Source: JADJWR01 sp964509545
GTDB lineage: Bacteria > Pseudomonadota > Gammaproteobacteria > Burkholderiales > Burkholderiaceae_F
Direction: 5' to 3'
DNA: 59,054 bases
Assembly (NCBI GenBank): GCA_964509545.1
Contig: CAZDXQ010000019.1
Coordinates: forward strand, 1 to 59,054
Part shown: positions 26,128-33,962 of the stretch, piece after piece
Layout: the number at the start of each line of letters is the position of its first letter
Position numbering within the stretch: the stretch's first letter is position 1
The notes under the pieces: generated by a model
The model's input: the letters and a program-made list of their open reading frames with translations, nothing else
Told to the model about the DNA's origin: nothing
The model's database searches: none
Program-made: the position numbers and the translations under genes

Positions 26128-26297
26128 CGATCGGGTTCCTTTGTGCCGACGCTTGCTGGATGTTCGAGCTCGTCGGGTGGGACGGTTCGTTGCACAGATC
26201 TTGTCTGGCAGGCTGCTGGGCCGCCAATCCGACAGGCCAGACAGTAGCCGCCGCTCGTCGGTGGCAGGTCGTCGCGGCGGCAAGTGTGCGGGCGTAA

Positions 26298-26420
26298 GTG
26301 GAAATCCCGGCTCTGTACCGCGAACTGACCGAGCAGCGCCGATTGATCCGCGGGCCTTGGGACGATCAGATGCACGACCGGCACCGACGCTGACGCGACG
26401 CGCTCGACGTGGCCGTACAC
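26298..26420 (-). pseudogene. Relic of a second dnaE2 3' end
   Basis: Minus-strand translation gives 41 residues (VYGHVERVASASVPVVHLI... to SRDFH) matching the last 41 residues of the intact DnaE2 at 27304-27426, with 29 of 41 identical by my count. Homology starts abruptly at VYGH and stops at the point where DnaE2 ends; here the frame runs on without the stop. Upstream residues do not match DnaE2. It lies just beyond the AbrB/PIN gene pair, so the pair is bracketed by two dnaE2 tails in the same orientation. The divergence argues against a fresh duplication. Confidence 0.8.
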
Positions 26421-26448
26421 CCTCCGGTGAAGCCAGCGGATGCCGGTC

Positions 26449-26892
26449 TCATCGACCTGCCGATATCCGACGGGCGTGCCGGAGAATTGTCGACAGCGCG
26501 TCCGTTGGCTTTTGGGCCGTGAGCCGGCCGATCGTTCGACCGAATAGCGGGCCGAAGTGCGTACGGTCGCCAGTGATGAGCAGGTCGGCCTCGGCGGCCA
26601 GCGCTGCGGCGAGGATGGGGGTGTCTTTCTGCGGTAGGCCGGTCGCCTGAGCGATTGCGATGTGTTCCGTTGATGGTTTCGGTGCGAGCACGAGTTCGGC
26701 GACGAGTCTTGCGCAGTGCGCTGTTCGTTCCGGCCGCTTCAGCGCGATGTTGCGGGCCGCTACTGCTATGGCAAATGCCGAGGTCGTCAGTTCGAGGAGG
26801 CTGGCGCGAGCGAGGTCGAAGAAGACGAGAAGGTCAGATCGGTCGCGATTTGCCGCGCTGAAATGGACATTGGCGTCGAGAAAGGCTCGCAT
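26449..26892 (-). CDS. PIN-domain protein, probable toxin ribonuclease
   Basis: A 147-residue PIN-domain protein. The acidic residues expected for the metal site are visible: MRAFLDANVHFSAAN near the start and DTPILAAALAAEADLLITGDRTHFG in the second half. Such proteins are usually VapC-type RNases, or in some families nucleases of uncertain target. ATG at 26892 was chosen; a GTG nine bases upstream is in frame. It follows the AbrB-type gene by 26-35 bases in the antitoxin-first order of toxin-antitoxin operons. Confidence 0.82.
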   Translation of the reverse strand: MRAFLDANVHFSAANRDRSDLLVFFDLARASLLELTTSAFAIAVAARNIALKRPERTAHCARLVAELVLAPKPSTEHIAIAQATGLPQKDTPILAAALAAEADLLITGDRTHFGPLFGRTIGRLTAQKPTDALSTILRHARRISAGR

Positions 26893-26927
26893 GACGTGCA
26901 CCGTCCGCCGGGTTCAGCGTGGCGGCG

Positions 26928-27185
26928 CTATTTGGGCTTGCGCGCGCGAATCAGCCGACGGGCAGCGGCGATCAACTTGGGATCGATGCAGCTCGTTTCG
27001 TCGAATTCCCGGATGCGCTCTTCGGAGTAGGTCTCGATCGGGACGACGACGGCCTGGCGGAGCACGATTGCGCCGTCGGCGGTCGTTTCGACGGTCAAAG
27101 GCACCTCGCCTTCGAGCCCGATGCGCTTCAGTACCGACCGGGGAATCGTGACCTGACCCTTCTTTCCGAGTTTGGCGATTTCCAT
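26928..27185 (-). CDS. AbrB/MazE-family antitoxin-like DNA-binding protein
   Basis: An 85-residue protein with the swapped-hairpin AbrB N-terminus MEIAKLGKKGQVTIPRSVLKR, whose GQVTIP is diagnostic. The C-terminal part is charged (ETYSEERIREFDE...RLIRARKPK) and would contact the PIN protein. ATG at 27185 starts the domain exactly; the ten extra residues to 27215 lack support. It would both neutralise the toxin and autoregulate. About 118 bases separate it from the dnaE2 stop, so it may have its own promoter. Confidence 0.85.
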   Translation of the reverse strand: MEIAKLGKKGQVTIPRSVLKRIGLEGEVPLTVETTADGAIVLRQAVVVPIETYSEERIREFDETSCIDPKLIAAARRLIRARKPK

Positions 27186-27303
27186 GGGCGGTCCCTTCTG
27201 CGAGGGTAGTGACATCGCATTTTGTCCGGAATGCGGGAAAGCCGGATTGCCGGAAAGCCGAGAGCACGACGGGCGCGTCGCGAGGCACGGCGATAGCCCG
27301 GCC

Positions 27304-30300
27304 TCAATGAAAATCTCGGCTCGCCACCGTGAGTTGGCCGAGCAGCGCCGAGTGGTCTTCGAGCCGCTCCGCGATCAGATGCACCACCGGCACCGCCTCG
27401 GTCTCGACGCGCTCGACGTGGCCATAGACCGTCAGCAGCGTTGACCCGAGCAGTTCGCGGCGATACTTCTCGGCAGTCGTGCGCCAGACCACGACGTTGA
27501 TCGTTCCGGTTTCGTCTTCGAGTGTGACGAAGGTCACGCCGCTGGCGGTGGACGGGCGCTGGCGGCAGGTGACGATGCCAGTGGTGCGGACGGGCTGCCG
27601 CTGGCGCGCGCTGTTGACCTGCGCCGCGGTCTTCAGGCGCAGGGCGGTGAAGCGGTCGCGCAGCAGCGCCAGCGGGTGGCGGCGCAGGGTCAGCGCGGTG
27701 TGCGCGTAGTCGGCGACGATGTCCTGGCCCTCGGTCGGGGCGAGCAGATCGACCCTGGGTTCGCGCGCGGTGGCACCGACGGTGATCGGCGCCGAGCGCG
27801 GCGCCTCGGCGTCGAGCGCCAGCGTGGTCCACAGCGCGCGGCGGCGGTGGCCGGCGAGCGGTGACAGGGCATCGGCGCGAGCCAGCGCGTTGACCTCGTG
27901 GCGCGTGAGTTGCGCGCGATGGGCGAGGTCGGCGGCGTCGTTGAAAGGCTGTGCGTTGCGCGCTCCGACGATGCGCTGCGCGGCAGCTTCGTTGAAGCCC
28001 TGCACCAGTTCGAGGCCGAGGCGTACGGCAGGCTGCCGTGGGTTGCGCGTTGACGGTTCCAGCGTGCAGTTCCATTGGCTGGTGGTGACCTCGATCGGCC
28101 GCACCTCGACGCCGTGGTTGATGGCGTCGCGCACGATCTGCGCCGGCGCATAGAAGCCCAGCGGCTGCGCGTCGAGCAGCGCCGCGCAGAAGGCGGCGGG
28201 CTCGTGGCACTTCAGCCATGACGAGGTGTAGACGAGCAGGGCGAAGCTCGCCGCATGGCTTTCCGGGAAGCCGTATTCGCCGAAGCCCTGGATCTGGCGG
28301 TAGATCTGCTCGGCGTAATCGGCCGAGTAGCCGCGGGCGAGCATGCCGGCGATCAGCTTTTCGCGGAACGGACCGATGCCGCCCTTGCGCTTCCACGCCG
28401 CCATCGCGCGGCGCAGCTTGTCGGCTTCACCCGGCGTGAAGCCGGCGGCGACCACCGCCAGTTGCATCACCTGCTCCTGGAAGATCGATACGCCGAGCGT
28501 GCGTTCGAGCACCGACTTCACCGCCTCGGACGGGTAGGACACCGGCTCCAGCCCCTGCCGCCGCTTCAGGTACGGATGCACCATGCCGCCCTGGATCGGC
28601 CCGGGGCGCACGATGGCGACTTCGATCACCAGGTCGTAGAAGCAGCGTGGCGCAAGGCGCGGCAGCATGTTCATCTGCGCGCGGCTCTCGACCTGGAACA
28701 CGCCGAGCGAATCGCCGCGGCAGAGCATGTCGTACACCGCCGCGTCACCGTCCGGGATGTCCTGCAATCTCACCCGAAAATCGGGGTCAGAGTCGAATTT
28801 CCGGCGCAAGGCCAGCGGACTCGTCGGGGAAGATGCATCGGGTGTCGCCTCGGCGAAGGCCGATGTCCAATTGGGTCCAAGCCTTCGCCGGGACGACGCG
28901 CTGTCGTCACGGGTATCGGCCGGCGGTTCATTCGCTTCGCTTTGTATCGCGCCGCTGTAGAAGGCGTTGAGATGATCGAGGGCGCGGCGGATGCAGGTGA
29001 GCATGCCGAGCGCGAGCACGTCGATCTTCAGCAGGCCGAGCGCGTCGAGGTCGTCCTTGTCCCACTGGATCACGGTGCGCTCGGCCATGGCGGCGTTTTC
29101 GATCGGCACCAGGCGGTCAAGGCGGTCGCGGGCGATGACAAAGCCGCCGCTATGTTGGGACAGGTGGCGCGGAAAGCCGATCAGTTGCTGCGCCAGTTCC
29201 GCCAGCTGCGCGATCACCGGGTTGGCGGGGTCGAAGCCGGCCTCGGCGAGCCGCTCCGGCTTGATCCTGCGGCCGTCCCACCACGCCATGCTCCTGGCGA
29301 GGCGATCGACCTGGTCGAGCGACAGCCCGAGGGCCTTGCCGACATCGCGCAGCGCGCCGCGCGGCCGGTAGGTGTGCAGGGCGGCGGTCAGCGCGGCACG
29401 GTCGCGGCCGTACCTGCTGTAGATGTACTGCATCACCTCCTCGCGCCGCTGGTGCTCGAAGTCGACATCGATGTCGGGCGGCTCGTTGCGCTCCTTGCTG
29501 ATGAAGCGCTCGAACAGCACGCTCATCCGCGCCGGGTCGACCTCGGTGATGCCGAGGCAGTAGCACACGGCCGAGTTGGCCGCCGAGCCGCGTCCCTGGC
29601 AGAGGATGTTGCGCGAGCGGGCGAAACGGACGATGTCGTAGACGGTGAGGAAGTACGGTTCGTAGCGCAGTTCGGCGATCAGCTGCAGTTCGTGCTCGAC
29701 GGCCCTGGCGACATGCTCCGGGATGCCCTGCGGATAGCGGCGCCGCGCTTCGTCGTACGTTGCCCTGCGCAGGTACGTGGTCGGCGTTTCGCCCGGCGGC
29801 ACGATCTCCTCCGGGTATTCGTAGCGCAGTTCGTCGAGCCGAAAGCTGCAGCGCTCGGCGATGGCGAGCGTTTCGGCGAGCAGGTCGGGCGGATAGATGC
29901 GCGCCAGCCGATAAAGCGGCCGCAGGCTACGCTCGGCATTCGGCGCGAGCTGCGTGCCGCAGCGGGCGAGCGGGGTGCGCAGGCGGATTGCGGTCAGCGT
30001 GTCCTGCAGCTTCTTGCGGCTGCGCACGTGCATGTGCACGTCGCCTGCCGCCACCAGCGGAATTCCCGCGCGCGCACTCATTTCGCGCAGCGCCGCCAGA
30101 TGCGCCGCGTCGTCTGCGCCGCGGTTCAGCTCGCAGGCGATCCAGCACCGCCCCGGCATCAACGAAAAAACGGGATCAGAGTCGAATTTCCGGAAATTCG
30201 ACTCTGACCCCGATTTCACTAGCATGAGGGTGTCGTCGAGCCAGTGGCGATGCTGCTCGAGGTCGGCGCGTGTGAGGCGGTAACGGCCCTTGGGGGCCTG

Positions 30301-30621
30301 GCGGCGGGCGAGGGTGACAAGCTGGCTGAGGTTGCCGTAGCCGGCGCGCGTGGTCGCCAGCAGGACGAGCGTGGGGCCGTCTTCGAGCGTGATCTCGGTG
30401 CCGTGGATCAGCTTGAAGTCGCGCGCGGCCGGGTCGCGCTCGATCGCGTCGCGCAACGCCAGATGGGCGCGCGCGGATCCAGCGAACGAGCACTCGTCGG
30501 TGATGGCGAGCGCCGAGTAGCCGAGCGCGATCGCCCGCTCGATGAGTTCCTCAGGATGCGAGGCGCCGCGCAGGAACGAGAAGTTGCTGACGCAGTGCAG
30601 TTCAGCGTAGGAGGGTTGCAT
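27304..30621 (-). CDS. dnaE2: Error-prone DNA polymerase DnaE2 with in-frame repeat insertions
   Basis: A 1105-residue alpha-subunit-type polymerase for SOS translesion synthesis, acting with ImuA and ImuB. The N-terminal PHP domain opens with YAELHCVSNFSFLRGASHPEEL; the catalytic acids are in PDIDVDFEHQRREEV; the C-terminus has the OB-fold region (VRTTGIVTCRQRPSTASGV). Two segments look foreign: residues about 136-153, encoded by a 32-base perfect palindrome, and roughly 50 residues before VRLQDIP (28771-28945 in nucleotides), encoded by two dispersed-repeat units. Both keep the frame. It lies 51 bases after vapC, apart from the imuB it normally follows. Activity is plausible because the insertions fall in linkers, but it is untested. 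Confidence 0.95.
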   Translation of the reverse strand: MQPSYAELHCVSNFSFLRGASHPEELIERAIALGYSALAITDECSFAGSARAHLALRDAIERDPAARDFKLIHGTEITLEDGPTLVLLATTRAGYGNLSQLVTLARRQAPKGRYRLTRADLEQHRHWLDDTLMLVKSGSESNFRKFDSDPVFSLMPGRCWIACELNRGADDAAHLAALREMSARAGIPLVAAGDVHMHVRSRKKLQDTLTAIRLRTPLARCGTQLAPNAERSLRPLYRLARIYPPDLLAETLAIAERCSFRLDELRYEYPEEIVPPGETPTTYLRRATYDEARRRYPQGIPEHVARAVEHELQLIAELRYEPYFLTVYDIVRFARSRNILCQGRGSAANSAVCYCLGITEVDPARMSVLFERFISKERNEPPDIDVDFEHQRREEVMQYIYSRYGRDRAALTAALHTYRPRGALRDVGKALGLSLDQVDRLARSMAWWDGRRIKPERLAEAGFDPANPVIAQLAELAQQLIGFPRHLSQHSGGFVIARDRLDRLVPIENAAMAERTVIQWDKDDLDALGLLKIDVLALGMLTCIRRALDHLNAFYSGAIQSEANEPPADTRDDSASSRRRLGPNWTSAFAEATPDASSPTSPLALRRKFDSDPDFRVRLQDIPDGDAAVYDMLCRGDSLGVFQVESRAQMNMLPRLAPRCFYDLVIEVAIVRPGPIQGGMVHPYLKRRQGLEPVSYPSEAVKSVLERTLGVSIFQEQVMQLAVVAAGFTPGEADKLRRAMAAWKRKGGIGPFREKLIAGMLARGYSADYAEQIYRQIQGFGEYGFPESHAASFALLVYTSSWLKCHEPAAFCAALLDAQPLGFYAPAQIVRDAINHGVEVRPIEVTTSQWNCTLEPSTRNPRQPAVRLGLELVQGFNEAAAQRIVGARNAQPFNDAADLAHRAQLTRHEVNALARADALSPLAGHRRRALWTTLALDAEAPRSAPITVGATAREPRVDLLAPTEGQDIVADYAHTALTLRRHPLALLRDRFTALRLKTAAQVNSARQRQPVRTTGIVTCRQRPSTASGVTFVTLEDETGTINVVVWRTTAEKYRRELLGSTLLTVYGHVERVETEAVPVVHLIAERLEDHSALLGQLTVASRDFH
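28771..28945. repeat. Composite dispersed-repeat insertion inside dnaE2
   Basis: Contains a half copy of the element at 30163 (TCGGGGTCAGAGTCGAATTT, 28781-28800) and, beside it, a second repeat type with perfect 10-base arms CGGCGAAGGC (28851-28860) and GCCTTCGCCG (28881-28890) leading into GGGACGACG. The second unit resembles the common proteobacterial dispersed repeat with a GTCGTCCCGGCGAAGGC core. The DnaE2 residues encoded here (from after FYSGAIQSE to VRLQDIP) have no counterpart in DnaE2 proteins as I remember them. Confidence 0.7.
30163..30219. repeat. REP-like palindrome inside dnaE2
   Basis: Perfect inverted repeat: TCAGAGTCGAATTTCC at 30176-30191 and GGAAATTCGACTCTGA at 30192-30207, with no spacer. 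It is further flanked by imperfect arms (AAAACGGGA on the left, CCCCGATTT on the right). It encodes the odd SGSESNFRKFDSDPVFS stretch of DnaE2. A partial copy lies at 28781. Elements with this core are, as I recall, common beside REP-associated tyrosine transposases in betaproteobacteria; no such transposase is in the window. Confidence 0.82.
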
Positions 30622-30672
30622 GGCGCGGGCGCGCCGATTGGTATGGCCGGTATGGCGGACCGGTTGTTTCGG

Positions 30673-31074
30673 TCACGCGGCCGCCCAGTTCTCGATTCGC
30701 AACGCGGGAACGCGCTTGAACTCTCGCACGTTGTTGGTGACCAGTGTCAGATCGAGCGCCAGCGCCTGGGCGGCGATCAGCATGTCCATCGGCCCGATGG
30801 GTGTGCCGGCGCGCTGCAGCGTGTAGCGCAAGTCGCCGTAAACCATCGCCGCATCGCTGTCGAAACTGACGATGGTCAGCGGGGAGATGAATACCTGCAG
30901 ACGCTCCTGGTTGCGGGGGGAACCGCTCTTGAAGGCGCCAAATGCAAGCTCCGCCAGAGCGATGCTGGAGATGGCAACGTCGCCTGGCCGTACGCGCGCA
31001 AAGTGGGCCGCGGTGTCTTCGCGGCGGCGGCTGATGATGTAGACGCAGATATCGGTGTCGAGCAGGTATTTCAT
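30673..31074 (-). CDS. vapC: VapC-family PIN-domain toxin
   Basis: A 133-residue PIN-domain ribonuclease. The N-terminus MKYLLDTDICVYIISRR has the first two metal-binding acids; ISSIALAELAFGA and the C-terminal GPMDMLIAAQALALDLTLVTNNVREF carry the remaining conserved residues (Glu in the ALAEL block, Asp in PMDM). It resembles VapC toxins that cleave initiator or other tRNAs, though the target cannot be told from sequence. Start ATG at 31074 overlaps the vapB stop by four bases (ATGA). Its stop lies 51 bases before the dnaE2 start, so dnaE2 may be cotranscribed with the toxin. Confidence 0.93.
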   Translation of the reverse strand: MKYLLDTDICVYIISRRREDTAAHFARVRPGDVAISSIALAELAFGAFKSGSPRNQERLQVFISPLTIVSFDSDAAMVYGDLRYTLQRAGTPIGPMDMLIAAQALALDLTLVTNNVREFKRVPALRIENWAAA

Positions 31075-31331
31075 TGCTCGTCGGCAAACATGGTGTCGAG
31101 GCTCGGGCGATGCTGCTGCTCGGTGATCCTCTCCCTCTCGATCGGTCGCTCGTTGTCGAATGCTGCCAGCGCGGCAAACCAGGCTGACCAGGTCTGCTTG
31201 GGCTTGCGCGGCAGCAGTACGACCGCTGGCCCGACCCGCTTGATGTAGACCTCGCTGCCCTCGAAGCGGTATTCCTTCGGCAGTCGCACGGCCTGGCTGC
31301 GGCCGGTCTTGAAGAGCTTGGCGGTGTCCAT
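31071..31331 (-). CDS. vapB: VapB-family antitoxin
   Basis: An 86-residue antitoxin with an AbrB-type N-terminus: MDTAKLFKTGRSQAVRLPKEYRFEGSEVYIKR, where GRSQAVRLP is the VapB hallmark. The C-terminal tail (ERERITEQQHRPSLDTMFADEQ) is the expected toxin-binding part. ATG at 31331 begins the domain. It is separated from imuB by 55 bases, and coupled to vapC by a four-base overlap. The pair sits squarely between imuB and dnaE2, which are adjacent in most genomes with this cassette. Confidence 0.93.
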   Translation of the reverse strand: MDTAKLFKTGRSQAVRLPKEYRFEGSEVYIKRVGPAVVLLPRKPKQTWSAWFAALAAFDNERPIERERITEQQHRPSLDTMFADEQ

Positions 31332-31386
31332 GGTTTTTCCTCGTGGTATACGGCAACGGTAGATATCGTACTCGCCGGCCACGCGT

Positions 31387-33036
31387 TCAGGCGAAGAACC
31401 CGTGCAGGAACCAGCGGCGCGGCGCAGCCAGGTCGCGGTAGATCCACAGCGTCTGGCCATGCGGGTTGCGGGCGACGAAGTAGTCGCGCGCCACCGCGCC
31501 GCGCGGCTGGCCGAAGGCGGGGCTGGCCAGGTCCCACCAGCCGGCCTCGATGCGTTCCGGCCCGGCGAGCAGGCGCAGGGCGCCGCCGTAGCGCGGCGGC
31601 GCATCGGAGGCGTCCTCGTGGCCGGGCAGCGGCAGGGGCTGCGGCACGATCAGCAGCGGCCGTTGTGCCGTGGCCAGCGCCGCGGCGATGCGCTCGGCGG
31701 CGTCGACCGCGATCGGCACTGCGCGCCAGGCGTGTTCCGGGCGATGGTCGTCGACTGCCTGCAGCTGGAACACGCGCGCCGAGCCGAGCCGTGCATGCAG
31801 CGTTTCGGCGAGCTTCAGCCAGTCGAGGCCGGCCTGCGCGCTCGGCGCCGGCGGCAGGAAACTCGCGTTGCCGGCGGCAAACGGCAGCAGCCGCTCGACG
31901 GTGAGCGCCAGCGCGACTGCCGGCTCGGGCAGGCGCACGCGGTCGAGCCGCTCGGCGAGCAGTTGCGCCAGCCGTTGCGCATCGCGCTCCGGCGCGGCCA
32001 GCGCCAGCGGGATCGACGTCGGCGGCCGCGTCACCGTGTGGCGCGGGCTGTGCCTGGCCGTGAACACGAGTTCGGTCGCGCCGGCGCCATGGCCGCGCAG
32101 GAACCCTTCCAGCGAGCGCAGCAGCCGCTGCGCGGGAAACATCAGCTGGGTGCTGTCGATGACGTCGGCCGGCAGTTCGATGGCGGCGAAAAACCGCTCC
32201 GGCGGCGTGAATGCCGTCTGCGGGTCGGGCAGGCGGCCAAGCGCGCGGTCGACGTCGGCAAGCAGGGCGGTGCCGAAGCGCCTGTTGATGCCGTCGCGCG
32301 GCAGTTGCAGCAGGTCGTGCAGCGTGCGCAGGCCGAGCGCGTGCAGCGTGTCGACCGTGTCTGCCGGCCAGCCGAGCAGCGCGAGCGGCAACGGCGCCAG
32401 CGCGGCGGCCAACTGCTCCGCTGCGAGCGGCGAGGCCGTGGCCAGACCCTGCGCGCGTGCCTGCGCCAGCCACCACGCCGCCTGCGGCGTGGTGGCCTCG
32501 CCGTACGCGGCGCAGTAGCCGAGGCCGGCGAGCTGCGCAGCGACTTCGCGGTTTAGCCGAGCGCGGCCGCCGAACAGGCGCCGGCTGCCGCCGGACTCGA
32601 GCAGCAGACCCTCGTCGCGCAGCGAGACCGTGGCGCTGAACTGGTAGGCCCAGCAGGCCAGTTCAAGCAGTGCGTCGTGCTCGCGTTCGGGTTTGCGCTC
32701 GACAGCGATCAGGTTCGCCGCCAGCGCCTGGGCGGCGGCGAGCTTCTGTCCTGGCGCGATGCCGGCATGGCGGGCGGCATCGTTGCAAAAGGCTACCTGC
32801 AGCCGCTGTGCCGGCCTGTCGAGGGTGCGAATCTTTCTACTGCGCAGGCCGATCTCATGCCTGCGCTGCTCGCTGTACGAATCTGTACAGGTCCGCTGCT
32901 CGGCATGAGCTCGGCCCGCTCGCGACGAAATCTTCGCTCCCTCTTCGACGATTGCCAGCGGTGCGGCGGTTTCGAGCGCACGCGCGGCCAGTTGCAGCGG
33001 CAATGCGGGCAGGACGATGGCCAACCAGAGCGGCAT
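31387..33036 (-). CDS. imuB: ImuB, inactive Y-family polymerase subunit of the SOS mutasome
   Basis: A 549-residue Y-family-like protein that lacks polymerase catalytic acids and, in the known system, bridges the beta clamp, ImuA and DnaE2. It starts with MPLWLAIVLPALPLQLAAR, then has the palm/finger segment (NDAARHAGIAPGQKLAAAQ), little-finger blocks and a C-terminal RDYFVARNPHGQTLWIYRD motif. Between VEEG (residue 33) and VAFCNDAARHAG there is about 46 residues of foreign-looking, Arg-rich sequence encoded by a palindromic element. The start was fixed by the canonical MPLWLA; upstream frame sequence is non-homologous. Whether the insertion is tolerated is unknown. Confidence 0.9.
   Translation of the reverse strand: MPLWLAIVLPALPLQLAARALETAAPLAIVEEGAKISSRAGRAHAEQRTCTDSYSEQRRHEIGLRSRKIRTLDRPAQRLQVAFCNDAARHAGIAPGQKLAAAQALAANLIAVERKPEREHDALLELACWAYQFSATVSLRDEGLLLESGGSRRLFGGRARLNREVAAQLAGLGYCAAYGEATTPQAAWWLAQARAQGLATASPLAAEQLAAALAPLPLALLGWPADTVDTLHALGLRTLHDLLQLPRDGINRRFGTALLADVDRALGRLPDPQTAFTPPERFFAAIELPADVIDSTQLMFPAQRLLRSLEGFLRGHGAGATELVFTARHSPRHTVTRPPTSIPLALAAPERDAQRLAQLLAERLDRVRLPEPAVALALTVERLLPFAAGNASFLPPAPSAQAGLDWLKLAETLHARLGSARVFQLQAVDDHRPEHAWRAVPIAVDAAERIAAALATAQRPLLIVPQPLPLPGHEDASDAPPRYGGALRLLAGPERIEAGWWDLASPAFGQPRGAVARDYFVARNPHGQTLWIYRDLAAPRRWFLHGFFA
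32854..32909. repeat. Nested palindrome inserted in imuB
   Basis: Outer arms CTCATGCC (32854-32861) and GGCATGAG (32902-32909), an inner pair CTGTAC (32873-32878) and GTACAG (32885-32890) around GAATCT, and a nine-base direct repeat CGCTGCTCG at 32864-32872 and 32894-32902. The element lies within the roughly 138-base segment (about 32800-32937) that interrupts ImuB homology in frame. No transposase is associated. Confidence 0.65.
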
Positions 33037-33208
33037 GGGACGGCAGGTTGTGGCGAGGGTGGGGCCGCCAGCGGCTGGCCAGATGCCGTAAGGAAACCGA
33101 TGCGAGCGCCCCAAAGGGGGTTTATTCATCGAGCGCCGCAGAGGCGAGCCCGCGACCGGGAGCGCGGCTGCAAGGCCGGGATCGGGCCCAGGGACTATGC
33201 GCAACTCG

Positions 33209-33868
33209 TCAGGCCGTGCCCCAGATCGCCTCCTCGGTGAAGCCCAGTTCGGCGAAGTCCCGCGCGCGCAGCGGCGCCTCGTTGCTGCAGAAGAATTCGT
33301 CGAGCTGCGGCGGCTTGACGGCAGTGCCGGCCAGCATCGCGTGCACCTGGCCGCGGTGGTGGATCTGGTGCTGGAACAGGTGGGCGAGGATGCGCGCCAC
33401 GCGGTCGGTGTAGATGCCGTCGCGGCGCGGCACCTGCACCGGGCCGTCGAGCTGCGCGTCGCTGAGCAGCTGCTGGGCCGCCCCAAGGCGGTTGCGTGCC
33501 CCCGCGGGAGGTGGGTGCGAGGCCGCAGGCGCGCCCACCTGGCCGGCGCACAGCGCGATCAGGCGGCGGTCGGCGGCCTGCTGCGCTTCGGCCAGCAGCG
33601 CGCAGGTGTCGAACGGCTCCTCGGGTTCGAAGAACTTGCCGGTTTCCATGTTCGGCGGCCGGCCCTGCACGGCGCGTTCGAGCATGTCGATGTACAGCCA
33701 GTCGACGGTGACGATGTGGTTGTAGGTGGCCTTGATCGACGGGAAGAAGCTGGTGCGGCGGGCGGCGAACTCGGCCGGCGAAAGCTGCGCGCAGGCCTTC
33801 AGCAGCCGGTGATTGGACCAGGCATTGTTGTAGGCCATCGTCAGGAAATGGTGAGCGAGCGATGCCAT
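33209..33868 (-). CDS. DinB-family metal-binding four-helix protein
   Basis: A 219-residue DinB/YfiT-type protein. The metal-ligand histidines are visible: one in SIKATYNHIVTVDWLYIDM and two in AHLFQHQIHHRGQVHAML near the C-terminus. Members are metal-dependent small-molecule transferases or thiol enzymes; true function here is unknown. Despite the name the family is unrelated to polymerase IV. About 19 residues (around GAPAASHPPPAGARNRLGA) look inserted and are encoded by a GC-rich inverted repeat. ATG at 33868 is preferred; a TTG at 33919 is possible. It separates imuA from imuB, an unusual place for it. Confidence 0.82.
   Translation of the reverse strand: MASLAHHFLTMAYNNAWSNHRLLKACAQLSPAEFAARRTSFFPSIKATYNHIVTVDWLYIDMLERAVQGRPPNMETGKFFEPEEPFDTCALLAEAQQAADRRLIALCAGQVGAPAASHPPPAGARNRLGAAQQLLSDAQLDGPVQVPRRDGIYTDRVARILAHLFQHQIHHRGQVHAMLAGTAVKPPQLDEFFCSNEAPLRARDFAELGFTEEAIWGTA
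33509..33540. repeat. Inverted repeat within the DinB-family gene
   Basis: Arms AGGTGGGTGCG (33509-33519) and CGCGCCCACCT (33530-33540), complementary at ten of eleven positions, with a ten-base loop. It encodes the proline-rich stretch of the DinB-family protein that has no visible counterpart in the family. Confidence 0.6.
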
Positions 33869-33932
33869 GGCGAGCACTCCAGGCAAGTGGGTCAGGAAAG
33901 TTTGCAGCGGATCATTCAAAGAGAATTTTCCA

Positions 33933-33962
33933 TATATAAATTTCTTAAAATCAATGTGTTAA
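33933..33962 (-). promoter_or_regulatory. Candidate sigma-70 promoter in an AT-rich patch before the DinB-family gene
   Basis: On the minus strand TTAACA (33957-33962) and TATATA (33933-33938) are separated by 18 bases. They lie in a strikingly AT-rich stretch (about 33917-34005, including ATTAATATTAAT) unlike the rest of this GC-rich window. A transcript starting near 33926 would give a leader to the ATG at 33868. The patch could also attract a nucleoid protein. Confidence 0.45.

Noticed and set aside
28255..30207. A 650-codon open frame antisense to dnaE2
   Set aside because: Same cause: the antisense of a GC-rich gene, with no domains and no start signal.
32873..32890. CTGTAC...GTACAG in imuB read as an SOS box
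   Set aside because: It is CTGT-N10-ACAG, two bases longer than the SOS consensus, and lies within the coding sequence; it is better explained as part of the inserted palindrome.
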